From assembly GCA_027924585.1 (NCBI GenBank), contig BSBM01001138.1:10526001-10590000 (forward strand): a stretch of DNA of 64,000 nt, in the 5' to 3' direction. The DNA comes from Larix kaempferi. Taxonomy: Eukaryota; Streptophyta; Pinopsida; Pinales; Pinaceae. The notes beneath the pieces are model-generated. The model was given only the letters and a program-made list of their open reading frames with translations, was not told where the DNA came from and did not search any database. A program made the position numbers and the translations under genes. Positions 46,041 through 58,118 of the stretch are shown here, one piece after another. Within the stretch, counting starts at the first letter, position 1. The number at the start of each line of letters is the position of its first letter.

Positions 46041-47101
46041 TTATTTTTTTATATTAAAAACATTATCTTTATACTCAGCAGTTCTTATGGGTTGTTTATA
46101 TTCAGTCCTTATTGTTTGTTGTCTATCTTTAAAAGTATTTCTTGGGAAGCCTTTATGTTTATTGAAAGGTTTGAATTCTCTTCGCTTAAAATTGCTTCCA
46201 TCCCTTTTCTTGAAGTTATAAGGATTTTCATTCTTACTCTTAGATTGATCATATGTTAATTTGGCCTTCCTCATTGCTTCATACAAAGTTCTTGGTTCAT
46301 CAAACTCCAATTTTTCTTTATAAAAGTTAAGTAAGCAACCTAGAAATCTCTGAATTTTGGGTTTTTCTTCGTTTAGGTATAAGGCACATATCTTAATAGG
46401 GATAAAAATTTAGTACATAATTCATGCATAGACATGGACCCCAGTCTTAGCTCGTAAAAATCCTTAGCTTTCCCTTCATAATAATATTCGGAGATATATT
46501 CTCTTTTAAATTCCTTTTTAAATCAGTTCCAGGTTACTTTTCTATCATTAATTCTTTTTTATCTTTTTAAGTATTACCACCAAATCTCAGCCTTTCCGAC
46601 TAGATTGAAGATGGCCATTTTTCCTTTCATAGAGTTGGAATAATTGTACATAGTAAAGTACTTTTTCATCCCAGAAAGCCAAGCCTTAGCTTCTTCTCCA
46701 TTTTTTACTTCGCCGTCAAAGGTAGGAGGTTTTATTTTTCTAAATTCTCTTGTTAGCTCATATTTATATTTTATTTTCTTCCTATGTCTGCCCTCAGAGC
46801 TATCACTAGAGTATTTTGATTCCCTGGATATAGGGCTTTCGTCAGAAGAGGGACAGTCATAGGATGAGTCTTCTTGTTTACATTTCTTTTTATTCTTATC
46901 ATTAATTATCTCATTCAGTTTATATAGCAGGGCTTCATTTAAGTCTTCTTGGGTTTTCAGTACCCTCTCATATTCAGTCTTAAAATTCATTAATTCGGTT
47001 TGTAAATATTTTACCATCTGCAAAATCTCATTATTCACATTGTTATTCTCATCATTAAGCTCAAACCATACAGGTGGGGTAGGGGATCGTCTTCTAGCCA
47101 T
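46041..47101 (-). pseudogene. Chromovirus gag
   Basis: A true ATG at 47101 lies about 120 bp downstream of the PBS. The first ORF (47101-46574) has a Ser-rich, charged N-terminus and then the capsid region: KIKPPTFDGEVKNGEEAKAW followed by LSGMKKYF, the typical retrotransposon gag start. It runs into a stop after GKAEIWW. Between 46570 and 46310 the capsid frame goes on with several stops (readable as MHELCTKFLSLLRYVPY). The last part (46310-46041) is basic and Asn/Lys-rich, leading to the zinc knuckle at 46023. Confidence 0.85.
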
Positions 47102-47219
47102 TCTTCCTGCAGTTTAGTAACACAAAATTTCTGCTATGAACGAAAGAAGCACAACATATAAAAAAAATTAGTTTTCATAATACTTGGTGGACACCATAAG
47201 GTTGAGTGTCGTAACCTAA

Positions 47220-47231
47220 GCTTTGATACCA
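47220..47231 (-). promoter_or_regulatory. Primer binding site of T (iMet type)
   Basis: Minus strand TGGTATCAAAGC, two bases after the 5' LTR; one mismatch to the usual TGGTATCAGAGC. Confidence 0.85.
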
Positions 47232-47233
47232 CA

Positions 47234-48822
47234 TGTGACAACCCCAAAATAAAAATAAAAATTTAACGATACTTAATAGAAGAGGTATTTTACATAACAT
47301 CTTTAATATGAAGAGAATGTTAGCTTTCCTAACTTGACTTCCACGCTTCTTCAACACATGCCTATTCAAATATGTAAATTTTATAAACTTTGAAGTACAA
47401 CATCTTTTAGATAATTTATAAGTAATTGAGCCTATCATGAATTGCATAGAAATACTCTTCATAAATTATTTTATATTTATTTACTCAAAAAATATATATA
47501 TATAAACCTACTACCATATATATACACCATTAAACTATTATTTAAATAAAATCTAAAATACACCTAAATTAATTATATATATATATATATAACCATAACC
47601 ATAGCATCCATATAAACCCTCATGAGTCATACGATTCAATTAGTAATTTACAAGGAGTTTATCATTTATAACTATAACTTTAGACCTACAAAATAGTGTT
47701 TCAAAGTATAATACGTATCATATATATATATAGATGAGTCGTAATCACTTCCACAGTAATATTCCTTTCTTAAGGTGAATCCAACATATACTAAGCACAA
47801 GGTTTACATGGCAATTAAAATAGAACTATCTATTAATGAACAACTTTTCAACATATTCGAACCTGACACGTTTTGCAAAGTATGAGCCCGTGATATCCAT
47901 CATAGTTCACCACAGGTATTAAAGAGACATTAATCAAAATAGAACGCTTCAATACCATATATAGTCGTTACTTTTAAGCAACAAATCGGGTCATAAAGGA
48001 GCAGAGAGCAAAACAGAACTAAAAAATGTTTAATATAACAAAAACAAAACAGAGTATAAGATATCATGCTTGACAAAGAGCAGAATAGAATACAAACTAT
48101 TCATATCACTTTGAAATACATATCTATATAACAAGATATACGAATTCGATGATGGCTACAATAATGTATACCCATGATAAAAGAAAAAAAAAATTATATT
48201 TATTTGAATTCATGTAAATGACTACTTGGAGAGCTAGCTCCTCCCAACTATAGGAGAGAGCAACTCCACTTTTTGCCCAGTTCCAATCCCTAGTTGGATC
48301 ACCACCATACAGTAGAATATCAAGCAATTACTTCTACGCGGCACTCTCTCTCCTAGAGTCCATAACAAGTGGATGGACTTATGAAAAGGGATAACAAGCT
48401 GATGGACTTATGAAAAGGGATAACACTCAACGTAGTTCCTCTATGCACAACATGGCGTCACATGCTATCTTAGTGCACTCTTATATAGTTTTGCTTAGGT
48501 CTTATGCCATCCCAATCAAATTTCCAATCAATCCATAAATCCCTATGATTTAGGATCTTGTCTGGTTGTTGAGTTTTAGATTGGATTTGATTGGTAAAGA
48601 TCTCTTTAGCTTGCTTACACATGTTCTCTTGTGCCATGGTTGTGTCCCCTCATGCAGCTGAACTCTCCAAGTACCATTTTTCTTTTATTTAATTAAAAAA
48701 AAATAGTTTGTTGTACAAAGTGTTACTTTGTATTTTTAAATTTTAAATAACTCTTACATAACAATAATTGTCACAAAATAAATGATAAAAATAAATAATA
48801 ATAATATTTTGGAGGTATGACA
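47234..48822 (-). repeat. 5' LTR of T (1.59 kb)
   Basis: TG...CA ends on both strands, adjoining the PBS on one side and TSD ACTTT on the other. It contains a TATA box at 48480-48488 (minus CTATATAAG). A 29-bp tandem duplication (48362-48419, unit ATAACAAGTGGATGGACTT...) is absent from the left LTR and so postdates insertion. By eye the two LTRs differ at roughly one base in ten to fifteen, so the insertion is not recent. Confidence 0.9.
48480..48488 (-). promoter_or_regulatory. TATA box in the 5' LTR of T
   Basis: CTATATAAG followed by AGTGCAC on the minus strand; this is the copy that would drive full-length element RNA. Confidence 0.6.
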
Positions 48823-50857
48823 ACTTTCAAACTAGTTATGGGAACAATAGAACCAGGTCATGACCTTAGAATCCCTCATTTAAACAAAGATGGACATAGT
48901 TACCTTAGAAATCTTAGTCGCCCCCCGAAACATTGCCTCTCTTTGCCTTCATGGAGTTACCTGGTTTTGCCAAGAAACAACTGTTGCGACAGCCCCCCTC
49001 CCCACCTGCAGTTTGTTGAGACAAAATGCTTAACGATGTGATTCTATGATGCATATTGTCTTTGTCTTTGCTGGATCGACCGTGTTTCCTAATGGTTTCA
49101 AGTGTCCCTCCCTCTCAAACGAAGCCCACTCTTCCTTATCTTCATTTTTCAGAGACTTATATGAGCATGAATCTTTGGCCCATCTCATCTCAATGCAGAG
49201 GTGTTGGCCACACTCCTATTAATAGTCAATCCCTCTTCCTGTGAGGGTTGTTATCTAACTTTACATCCACACACGACCACCAAATCAGAGCAAGTCTAAT
49301 GTTGATTGGGAGTCGTTGGATTACTTTTTGATCATTGCCAAGACGTTTCCATTATAATCAAGCAACCGAGGGCTTGAGTGCCCACCTCATTTTTTTCGTG
49401 TGCGTCATGGTGAGGGTGACTGCTACAACCTGCTTCCCTTTGTTCCTTCGAAAGTCTCTCGTCTTCCAATATAAATATTGCTGATCTTTGCGTCATATTT
49501 TACGATATAACTCAGATGGTCACCAGGTGTTTTGCAAAAACTAAAACTAAAAATTATTTCCTTCAGTTGTATGGAAAGATAGCTGCTATTCATATCCACC
49601 TTCGACCATTTGGGTCATTCGGAAGCCACTTTGCCACATAACAATACCATCAAAAGCACGAGTTAAAGGCGTTGAACCATTCCGGGGCATCTACTCCAAG
49701 TATTTTGTTTCACTTTTCTTAGTCTCCCACGGGGAAAGTTTGCTCTGTCATCTATCTGAAAGTGTCCTCATTTTTTAAACGATTTTAACTTAAAGCCTAA
49801 AACTAAAGCCTAAGTGTGAGCATGGAGACGTTTTCTTTTTTGTGTGCCCAATTCGCGTGGATTGATTGAATACTCCTGTCATCTCTGCGTTAATTGCCTT
49901 AGCTTGTGTTTCAGCTGAATTCGTGCCACTGTCGACGCGTTAGGGTTTGCGTCTTTTTCGTTTTCACTTCCAGTATGTAAGCGTGGTCAATTCTCTTATC
50001 GCCAATGGTATTCTCTGCTATTGCAGCCCTGCGCTCTTTCTCTCAGAGCCGTTACTGCCATCGCCATGCGTACGACTGTGTTGCGGCTTGGATTTACTAG
50101 TGCCTATTGTAAGTTTTAAACCTTAACAGTGAAGTACAAACTTATATGATTCTTAAGCATTAACAGAAAAATACACAATGGCACACACATTACACAGATA
50201 TTTTCACCTGGAAACCCTTAACCCGGAAAAAACCAGCGAACTTAGAGCCGCATAGCTCCTTTTTCACTATATGTTTATTTTACATGTACAATACAATAAA
50301 TGGTATTCTGCAGCATCTAAAACCCTAATTCGTTTACCCGAATTAAGTTACAACCCTAATTCCTTTTACCGGAATTAGATAGAGTACAATGGGTCGAAAA
50401 TCGCGAAAAAAAGCAAAAAGCAACCCAAAAAATTTTGCGCTCCGTGCGGACTCCGGGGGCCTAACGGCCCTCTCCGTGTCGTTTCGAAACCTAACGGTCC
50501 GAAACGAAGGGGGTGGGCCCTGTCGGGCTACCCCCCTCTAAACCCCCCCTCTAAACGAAGGGGGTAGGGATCGTGTTGTACACGCAGCGACCATGTGAAA
50601 AGATATAACATACCCAACACCTATAATGCCCTCATTTTCCAGTGGAATCGTGTTGTTCTCTCTCTCCAATGGTCTGCATTCTCTTTCATGCCACGTTCTT
50701 TCACCTGCCACTCTTATCAGTGTCTGGCATTTTTCTTTCTTTCGTCCTTCTCCTGCGCATTTCCAATATAACTCTCTCTATCGACTGTTGTGTGTTATCC
50801 CTTCCTTCTGCCATGTGTGAGTGTTTTACCTTTGCTATCCTCGGCGTCTCACTGTCA
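48823..50857 (-). repeat. 3' LTR of F, part 2, containing a solo LTR
   Basis: Resumes with ACTTTC and matches 56560-57710 (blocks CATGACCTTAGAA, GTCGACGCGTTAGGG). After 49955 the other LTR is cut off by element J, so the last part has no partner. I place the terminus at 50857, where ACTGTCA meets the PPT. A plus-strand ORF at 50642-51178 crosses this boundary and is not considered real. Confidence 0.7.
50108..50619. mobile_element. 512-bp solo LTR
   Basis: Begins TGTAAGTTTTAAACC, ends ATACCCAACA, and is flanked by the exact 5-bp repeat CCTAT (50103-50107 and 50620-50624). The right half (50430-50580) is strongly GC-rich with C and G runs and an inverted pair CGTTTCG / CGAAACG. No interior remains, consistent with LTR-LTR recombination. 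Confidence 0.85.
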
Positions 50858-50870
50858 CCCTCCTCTTTCC
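50858..50870 (-). promoter_or_regulatory. Polypurine tract of F
   Basis: Minus strand GGAAAGAGGAGGG immediately followed by TGACAGTG, the inferred 3' LTR start. Confidence 0.6.
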
Positions 50871-53801
50871 ATGTGGATCGTGGAGTTGCGTTCTCTTGTG
50901 CTTTGAGGATTTTAATCGAATTAGATTTCATGAAAAGGATGGACATTAAAGGTTTTTTTATTATTATTTTAACATTGGGAAGGCGGATGGGAAACAATAA
51001 TTTTTTTAATTTTCATAAGGATAATATAGGGGAATTACAACAATATAAAAGGGTTTTGAAAGAGAAGCAAGAGGAGGAAAAGGTTCCCCTTTTAGAATTC
51101 ATGAATTTGGGGAAGGAATATTATAAAAGCGTTTTGAAAGAGAAGCAAGAAGAGGAAAAGGGGTTTCTTTTCTCATAAAAATGGAGGTTATTGGCAATTT
51201 TTTTGCGAAGGAGGGATAGCCAGGAGACATTTTTGACCTTTTGTATTCATGCGTGAGGAGAGGGACGCTAACTGAATGCAATTGGGAATTTACCAAATGT
51301 CGGAAAATTGGCAATTTCAATGGACGAGACGTAAAATGCCTTACTTGTCGAAACTTTGACAAACTGTCGAGGGGGTCAAGCAATGACAATTTTTGTCAAA
51401 CAAAATATGGAAATGACCAGCGTGATGAGCTGAGTGTAATGGTATAAAAATCATAATATGACAATACACAAAGCAAGGAACGGCTAAAATCCCTGGCACG
51501 ACTCGACCATGACATGACGACGCATAAGATGCAACTGTGCAAGTCTGTCGTAGGGGACATATGACAAGGATATGTGTGAGACAAGGTGTAGACATTACAA
51601 TTACATTTCCTTGTACATGACTTAGTAAATGGAATAATTTTGTGACAAAGCCTGGTAGGTTCTCCTGTGGTGTCATGCTCCAACTACTTCGGAAGCAGGT
51701 CGATGTTGAGCATCAACATCTAGCCCATAATAAAAACAATGAAACACAACATGACGAACTCAACTTGACTGACCTACAAGACAAAGATGCAACCATGAAG
51801 CAAGTTCATTTATTCATTTTCATCCCTGAAAAGGGCAATGAGTGAAAATAGTAAGGATAGCATTCCACAATGGGAGAAGCAGAGGGAAGGAAGAAGTGTT
51901 AGGAAACCAAAACAGTAAGCAAATAACAGTTCTAAATACCCCAAGCTGATCACTAGGAACCGTCCAATAGTTTCTCCCTCTCCATGTCATGTTCTTTCCT
52001 GTATAAAAAATTGATTGTCATCATGCTAGAGTTTAACAACAAAACAATACGGTGAGAGAGCATAGTGGCATATTGCACTTAAAGATGTCGAATTCCATGA
52101 GAACTCATTTGGGCATACTGCGAAAGTAAACGACAGGAGTGAAACTAATATAAGCAAATCGAAGTGCTAGAATTAAAAAATAAAAACATCTAAACCGAAC
52201 CAATGAGATAAAACTAAATGCATGCGAGAAATAAAAATGACCTACGGCTAACGTGCAGTCCTACTCCTACGAAAGAAATAAAACATATTATGCAGTATGC
52301 CACTTATTGTATAGGAATGCATCTAAAATGTTATGACCATTATTACTTGCACCCTTATTATGAAAATTTTCATCATGAACACCCAAAGCAAATATAGATT
52401 TAATCGTGAAGCTCAAAAGGGAAAAATTATTCCTACTCGAATCAAATAAAAAGAAATATAATTAAAGAGAGTTAGTGTTGGCATGACTGAAATAATGATC
52501 AACCCATGAATCCCAAATGAATTACTTGAAAGTATACCCAGGAATTCCCCTACTCACCACATCAACCATGTCGAATAAATTTGGAATAAAGCATTTAGGA
52601 TCATCGGCATACATTGAATTTGCATTGATTATATCCTTGCCAATTTCTTCATTATTGCTCTATTTGACAACATATGGATTAGTAGGAATGCAAGTGGTGT
52701 CGTCTTTAAATTTGACATAATTTAGAGCTTCATCAACTTTATTATAATTAGTGCTTCTCGCGACAACACTTGGTTCATCATAAACCAAATTAAAATAATC
52801 GTCATAGATTGGTTGCAAATAATTTTGAGGCAAAAATTGATTTCATGATCAAAAATTTCATCGACGACATGTTGGCGATGGAGAGATATAGGATCTACTT
52901 GATCAATAGGATACATGTCAATTTGTGATGAATCATGAATGATAGGCTCATCCTCATCGAAAGCATGTATTTTCATGGATTCATCATTAAGAAAATAGCA
53001 TCCATCGGGAAGATATTCGGGATACTCATCATCAACAGGATGTGAAGCAATTTGAGATACGGAATCACCCTGAGACATAATCTAATTATCAAAACGAGGG
53101 ACTTGAACAACTCCATCATCAAATTGGCGTGTATTATCAACAAAGTTGTTGTGATTTGGATGAGGATTGGATTGGAATAAGGCATCAATGTTGGACATAA
53201 TATGATTGTTAAGAATAATATCGTCCATGATCATGGTCTTTTCATGATGAATGTCATATATGAAATTGTCAAAAACATCACCACAAATAGGATGAGAGTT
53301 GTATAGGAAACATGAATCACTCTGAGCCCTCATTGATATTAATGTACTCAGTGATTGTAGCCTCGTGATTGAATTGATAAGTGTTGTCAATGAGAGCATT
53401 GGATGAATTATGATGTGTAGGATGACAAATTTCCTCCAAGAGATAGGGAATTGAATCAAGGATAGGTTTGTGAAATGCATCATTCTTACCTGCAATTTAA
53501 AAATATGGAGCATCTTCATTAGTTAAATCATGAATTGATGATATGGAAAAGAATTCGTGAAGAGTATTAGATGTAATGTCAACCGAGTCTATAATTTTCT
53601 AATCCAAAAGAGGAGGATCATGATAAACTACCTTGTCACAATGATTGTTCCCTTCTATTTGATGGTTGTCGAAAGAACAAGTTTCAAGAGAGAGTTGATT
53701 ATCAGATAAGACGTCGTCTTGAAAATTAGATCACTCATACTCAAGTGGAACCTTGACTCGAAAAAAGACTATGTATTGAAAATCATAGGTTTTGTCAATA
53801 A
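50871..53801 (-). other. F interior downstream of gag, no pol
   Basis: Contains decayed frames only. At 52722-53519 several overlapping minus-strand ORFs are rich in Asp, His, Ile and Met (for example DGCYFLNDESMKIHAFDEDE) and may be the degraded rest of a gag-like protein. A 78-bp repeat pair begins TATAAAAG at 51044 and 51122. No protease, RT or integrase motif seen on either strand. Confidence 0.5.
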
Positions 53802-54500
53802 TTAAGGGTTCTCTTTGTGGGTTGGGATGAGGTGAGACGAATTTCTCTCGGAAAATTGAAACATTAGGGGCTTGCTGGAAATCAATTTTAAAAATATCGT
53901 CATCGAAAGGAAATACTTCATGAGCATCATGAATGGGAGGGATGATTGATCTAGGGACCTCATTGCACTGATGATCGTCTTGTGAAGGGGGCTCGAAATT
54001 TGAGGATAATCATCAAGGGAGGATGGAGTTGACAACTCTTCATTCTTACGTTTAGATTCCAAGAATTTATCACAAGTATTTGGATCATGATACTCACCAC
54101 AAAAACCACACCAAGGGTTCAATTTGTCAAATTGGATCTTAAAAAGATGAAAGAATTCCCCCCAACCTTGGATCAAATGGTAAGGAAAGGATATGAACCA
54201 CAAAGCAGCATAGCCATATAGTGTTTTAGGAAATATGAAAACCCTCACAGAAAGATCATAGATGTGATTAGTAATACAATATTCATCAAATTTTAGGATA
54301 TGATCATTTGGATCTTTATGAAGAAGGCCCATAAATCGAGGAATATTCTCTTCGAAACACCAGTTCCTTGGAGAGTAATTCGGGATACAAGGGATATTGA
54401 TAGGATTAACACTAGGGTGCCAAGCATCAGTCATGAATAGATCATGCAAACAAAATACAAAGGAGGATTCGATAAGGATAAAATCAAGGATCATATTCAA
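53802..54500 (-). pseudogene. Gypsy gag of element F
   Basis: A 232-codon minus-strand frame starting close to the PBS. Capsid pattern: IPRFMGLLHKDPNDHILKFD, then FIFPKTLYGYAALWFISFP and WGEFFHLFKIQFD, the conserved gypsy gag block with the paired Trp-Phe. A Cys/His group follows (WCGFCGEYHDPNTCDKF), which looks like a zinc knuckle with changed spacing. The last 60 codons drift into Ile/Leu/Met-rich sequence, suggesting a frameshift near 54000. It resembles OTA-type gag proteins. The listed start is not proven, because the frame before it is disturbed. Confidence 0.7.
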
Positions 54501-54528
54501 GGACGATCAAAGAAAGATAAGGACATAT

Positions 54529-54548
54529 TCCCCAGTGGAGTCGCCAAA
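54529..54548 (-). promoter_or_regulatory. Primer binding site of F
   Basis: Minus strand TTTGGCGACTCCACTGGGGA, a sequence commonly found right after the 5' LTR in plant gypsy (Tat-type) elements. Confidence 0.75.
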
Positions 54549-54550
54549 TA

Positions 54551-57500
54551 TGTTGATGCCCAAAACGAAATAGTTAGGGAAACAACACTTGAACATGCTT
54601 GGAGGGATGGGATGAAGGGGTATGGTATCCCAGGTTATGTTTAGATTCGTTAGATAGATAGGATACAAGGGTTGATCAATGGTGATAAGTTCATAAACAA
54701 AATGAAAGCAAGGTTGAATTAGCTTGAAGAAAAATAAGAATGCTTTCATAACAAGAGCATTAGTCCATTAACGAACCTAAATGCAACCTATTTAACTATG
54801 CATGTATAAATTTATGAAAGAGAAATTGACTAACTAATAAAACAAATAATCGTAAAATATTTACAAATAACGGAAAGGCTATTAGCAATAGATTTCTTGA
54901 GAAATTAGCAGTTAGTCGCATGAAAATTCATTGATAATTAAATTTATTTTAATGCTTGAGTAATATTAAGTAGCTGCTCTAAATATGCAAAGACAAATTC
55001 GCTTAATATTCTAATTTTGAAATTTTAAAATGCCTTTAAAAACCAATGTGATATTAATGCAATAACATTTGTTAAATAAAGATGAAACTTTGCGTTTTAG
55101 CCATTATCATAAAACTAAAGTGGTAATTTGCATTCACCTAACATCTAAGTAACAAGACTTTAATGCTATGCAAAAAGAAGTTTGTCATTTTGCTTAGATT
55201 TACAATTCTTAAATGCAGTCAAAGAACTCAATCCATTAATACAATGACATTAATTAAAAAACAATGAACTTGGTGGATTACTCATCTACTGAAAATGGCT
55301 TCAATAAATAAAACAGATTGCATGAAATGAAAGAATTTTCATAATTGTATGGGAAGGCTACTTCCATTTGAATTATACAACGTCGGAAAGGACTACGACT
55401 AATGGTTAAAAATCAAAAATTTTGTACAAAATAACATACATAAAATATTTACAGTGCATGTACATAAAATATAGTTTTACATAAATGTAAAAAAAATGTA
55501 GAAATAACAGCATGACTAAAATGAAAGACGGAGGAAAACACAGGTATTCCCAAAATTAGATTTTATTAAAGGATGGAGTTTGACAGTCATCAGTACAATA
55601 GGGGATGTAGTCGGTTTAACCCCTGATATATGGAGGTTTCTGCTCAGACCCTATGCAATTCTCAATATCTCAAGTTCATCCGGTGAAACTCAAACAATGG
55701 GAGGACTCCTCGCTCAGATTGTTATGCAATAACCTGCGTGCATGAAAATATCAGTAGGAAAAATATACAGGAGAGAACGAAATGCATGCAGGAAAATACA
55801 ACTTACCTCTAGTGGAAGGACACTCTGCCTTCAGCCTAATGGATTGACCTGGATTGTAGCATTACTTGCAATCACCTCAAGTGTTAGGTTCATGGATAAC
55901 TGAGTATGAGGGAAAAATTGGCAGAAGTGAAAAGCTAGCATTACCCGTCTCTTACCTCCAGTGCGAGATGATAGTTTCGGTAGCTTCGTCGAGCTTTTAA
56001 AGGCTACTGCAAGTGGATGAAGTGCTTCGAAAACTACCATGAGAAAGAAAAAGGTTTCATCAACTATCGGGAGTTGAAAGGCCATTGCATCTTTTGGCAT
56101 TCAGTCTTTTTTTTGTTTGGAAGATGAAGGTAGATCATAGTAACCGAAATCCACCTTCCCTCTCATTACAGTATTCTCAATCACTGCCTGCTAATTCCAC
56201 ATGGTCATTATTTTATCAAAGGTAGCATTTGTTTAGCCTAAGTTTATGAGGAACTAAATGCCACAAGGCTAAAGAAACATGAGCTTTCCAACTGTGTTGA
56301 GGCATAAGGATTCTGCTCATGCTGAATTTATGTCCTCGATGTTTATGCCTTTGCATAAATTCCAACAATGGCCCATTCTCGAGTCTTAGCAAACATCTAC
56401 ATCTTTGTATCTATGCCATTAGGGTCATCATATCACAACATATGACTGCATAGTTTGCGTACTCAGTTTCGTGAGCCCAAATTCATGTCTCGCTAATGTT
56501 TCCATGGTTTCCCACAAAATAATTGTTCACATGGAGAGGTTCTCCATACACCACTTTCGAATTCGTTATGGGAACAATAGAACTAGGCCATGACCTTAGA
56601 AGCCCTCACTTAAACAAATATAAACACAGTTACCTCAGAAATCATAGTCGTCCCCCGAAACACTGCCTCTCTTTCCCTTCATGGATTTACTTGGTTTTGC
56701 CGAGACACAACTATTGCAACAGCCCCCCTACCTGCACTTTGTTCACCCAAGATGCTCAAACAATGTGATTCTATGGTCCATTTTGTCTTCGTCTTTGCTA
56801 GAGCGATCGTGTTTACCAATGGTTTCAGGTGTTCCTCCCTCTCAAACGATTCACTCTTCCTTATCTTCATTTTTAGAGACTTTTATGAGCACGAATCTTT
56901 GTCCCATCTCATCTCAACGTAGAGGTGTTGGACACACTCCCATCAATGGCCAATCCCTCTACTTGTGAGGGTTGTTATCTAACTTTACATCAGCACGCGA
57001 CCACCAAATCAGAGCACGTCTCATGTTGATCGAGAGTCATTGGCTTACATTTTACAGTGGCCTGGGAATATCCATCATTTCCAAGACGTTGCCATTGTTC
57101 TCAAGCAGCCAGGAGCTTGCATGCTTGACTCATTTTTTCCTGTGCGTCATGGTGAGGGTGACTACAACAGTCTGCTTGTCACCACGTGTTTTACAAAAAC
57201 TAAAACTAGAAATGCTTTCCTTCAATTGTATGAAAAGATAGCTGCTAAACATATCCACCTTCGGCCATATAGGTCATTCAGAAGCCACTTTTCCACATAA
57301 CAATACCCTCGAAAGCACGAGTGAAAGACGTTGAACCTACGGCATTAACTCCAAGGATTTTGTTTCACTTTTTCTCAATCTCGCACGGGGAAAGTTTTCT
57401 CTGTCGTCTATCTAAGAGCGTCCTCATTTTTAAATGATTTTAAATTAAAGCCTAATTGTGACCATGGGGACGTTTTCTTCTTTTGCATGCCCAATTCGCA

Positions 57501-57710
57501 TGGAGTGATCAAATACTCCCGCCATCTCTACGTTAATTTCCCACCTCGTGGACCTTCACTAGGTTTGCTTTGTCCAACAACAACTTTCTCTCATCCGTGG
57601 GCCTGACAATCAATACGTTTTTCTTTAGCTCAATGGTAAATTTCCTCATTTTACTGCAGAATGGTAGCTTGTGTTTCAGTTGAATTCATGCCAGTGTCGA
57701 CGCGTTAGGG
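54551..57710 (-). repeat. 5' LTR of F, truncated by element J
   Basis: Starts TGTTGATGCCC on the plus strand beside the PBS and matches the left LTR over 3.1 kb. It stops at CGCGTTAGGG, where J begins. About 375 bp of its end lie off-window beyond J. Confidence 0.8.
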
Positions 57711-58110
57711 TGTTAACAATCAAATTAACACCTTTAACAAAGTGAAGGCAAAAGCATATTTTTACTATGCACCAGCAACATGAAGACATAAGACAAGTAC
57801 AGAAGAGAACAGTTCTCTCTAATCTAATCACTACTTCCGTAACTGGAAGGATTGAGTGAAGAAAGAAGGAGCCTAAAGAGACAAGGTTCAGTGATTGAAC
57901 TGCTCAATTGATGGCTCAAATCTAGTCTCCATCAGTCAACAATGAGAAGAAATGCACAAGATTGCATTAATTGTACTTAAATATGTTAAAGATGTGACAA
58001 AAGCCTAAAAATACTATGGAAAGTGGGTTTTTGAGAGAAAATAATCAAAAATCATGAAAAGCTATTATCCCACATTGAAAAGAGATACTTGAGAGCCCAT
58101 TTCCCAATGC

Positions 58111-58118
58111 TATAAAAC
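58111..58118 (+). promoter_or_regulatory. Probable TATA box of J LTR
   Basis: CTATAAAAC in the context AATGCTATAAAACAAAAGCA, about 400 bases after the LTR start, a usual place for a U3 promoter. Confidence 0.4.

Larger units (their letters stand above)
27011..48822 (-). mobile_element. Ty3/gypsy chromovirus T, about 21.8 kb including nested insertions
   Basis: Exact 5-bp target duplication ACTTT at 27006-27010 and 48823-48827. LTRs read TGKGACAACCCC...GGTATNACA on the plus strand. Internal order on the minus strand: PBS, gag, zinc knuckle, protease, RT, RNase H, integrase, chromodomain, PPT. This order with a C-terminal chromodomain defines a chromovirus; it most resembles the Tekay/Del group. 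The left LTR is interrupted by a LINE and by a 10-kb host-gene cassette. All ORFs carry stops or frameshifts, so this copy cannot move by itself. Confidence 0.9.
24993..57710 (-). mobile_element. Gag-only gypsy element F, interrupted by younger insertions
   Basis: Minus-strand LTR element: 3' LTR 24993-50857 (split), PPT 50858-50870, interior 50871-54550, PBS 54548-54529, 5' LTR 54551-57710 (cut by element J). The two LTRs align through blocks such as GTTAGGGAAACAAC, CATAACAAGAGCATTAGTCC and GTTCTCCATACACCACTTT. The interior is only about 3.7 kb and shows gag but no protease, RT or integrase, so the element is non-autonomous. LTR length without insertions is about 3.5 kb. The left terminus could also be 24996. 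Confidence 0.7.

Noticed and set aside
50642-51178. Plus-strand ORF of 178 codons
   Set aside because: It crosses the inferred LTR/PPT boundary of element F, has no known domain, and its Glu/Lys-rich end is a 78-bp repeat.
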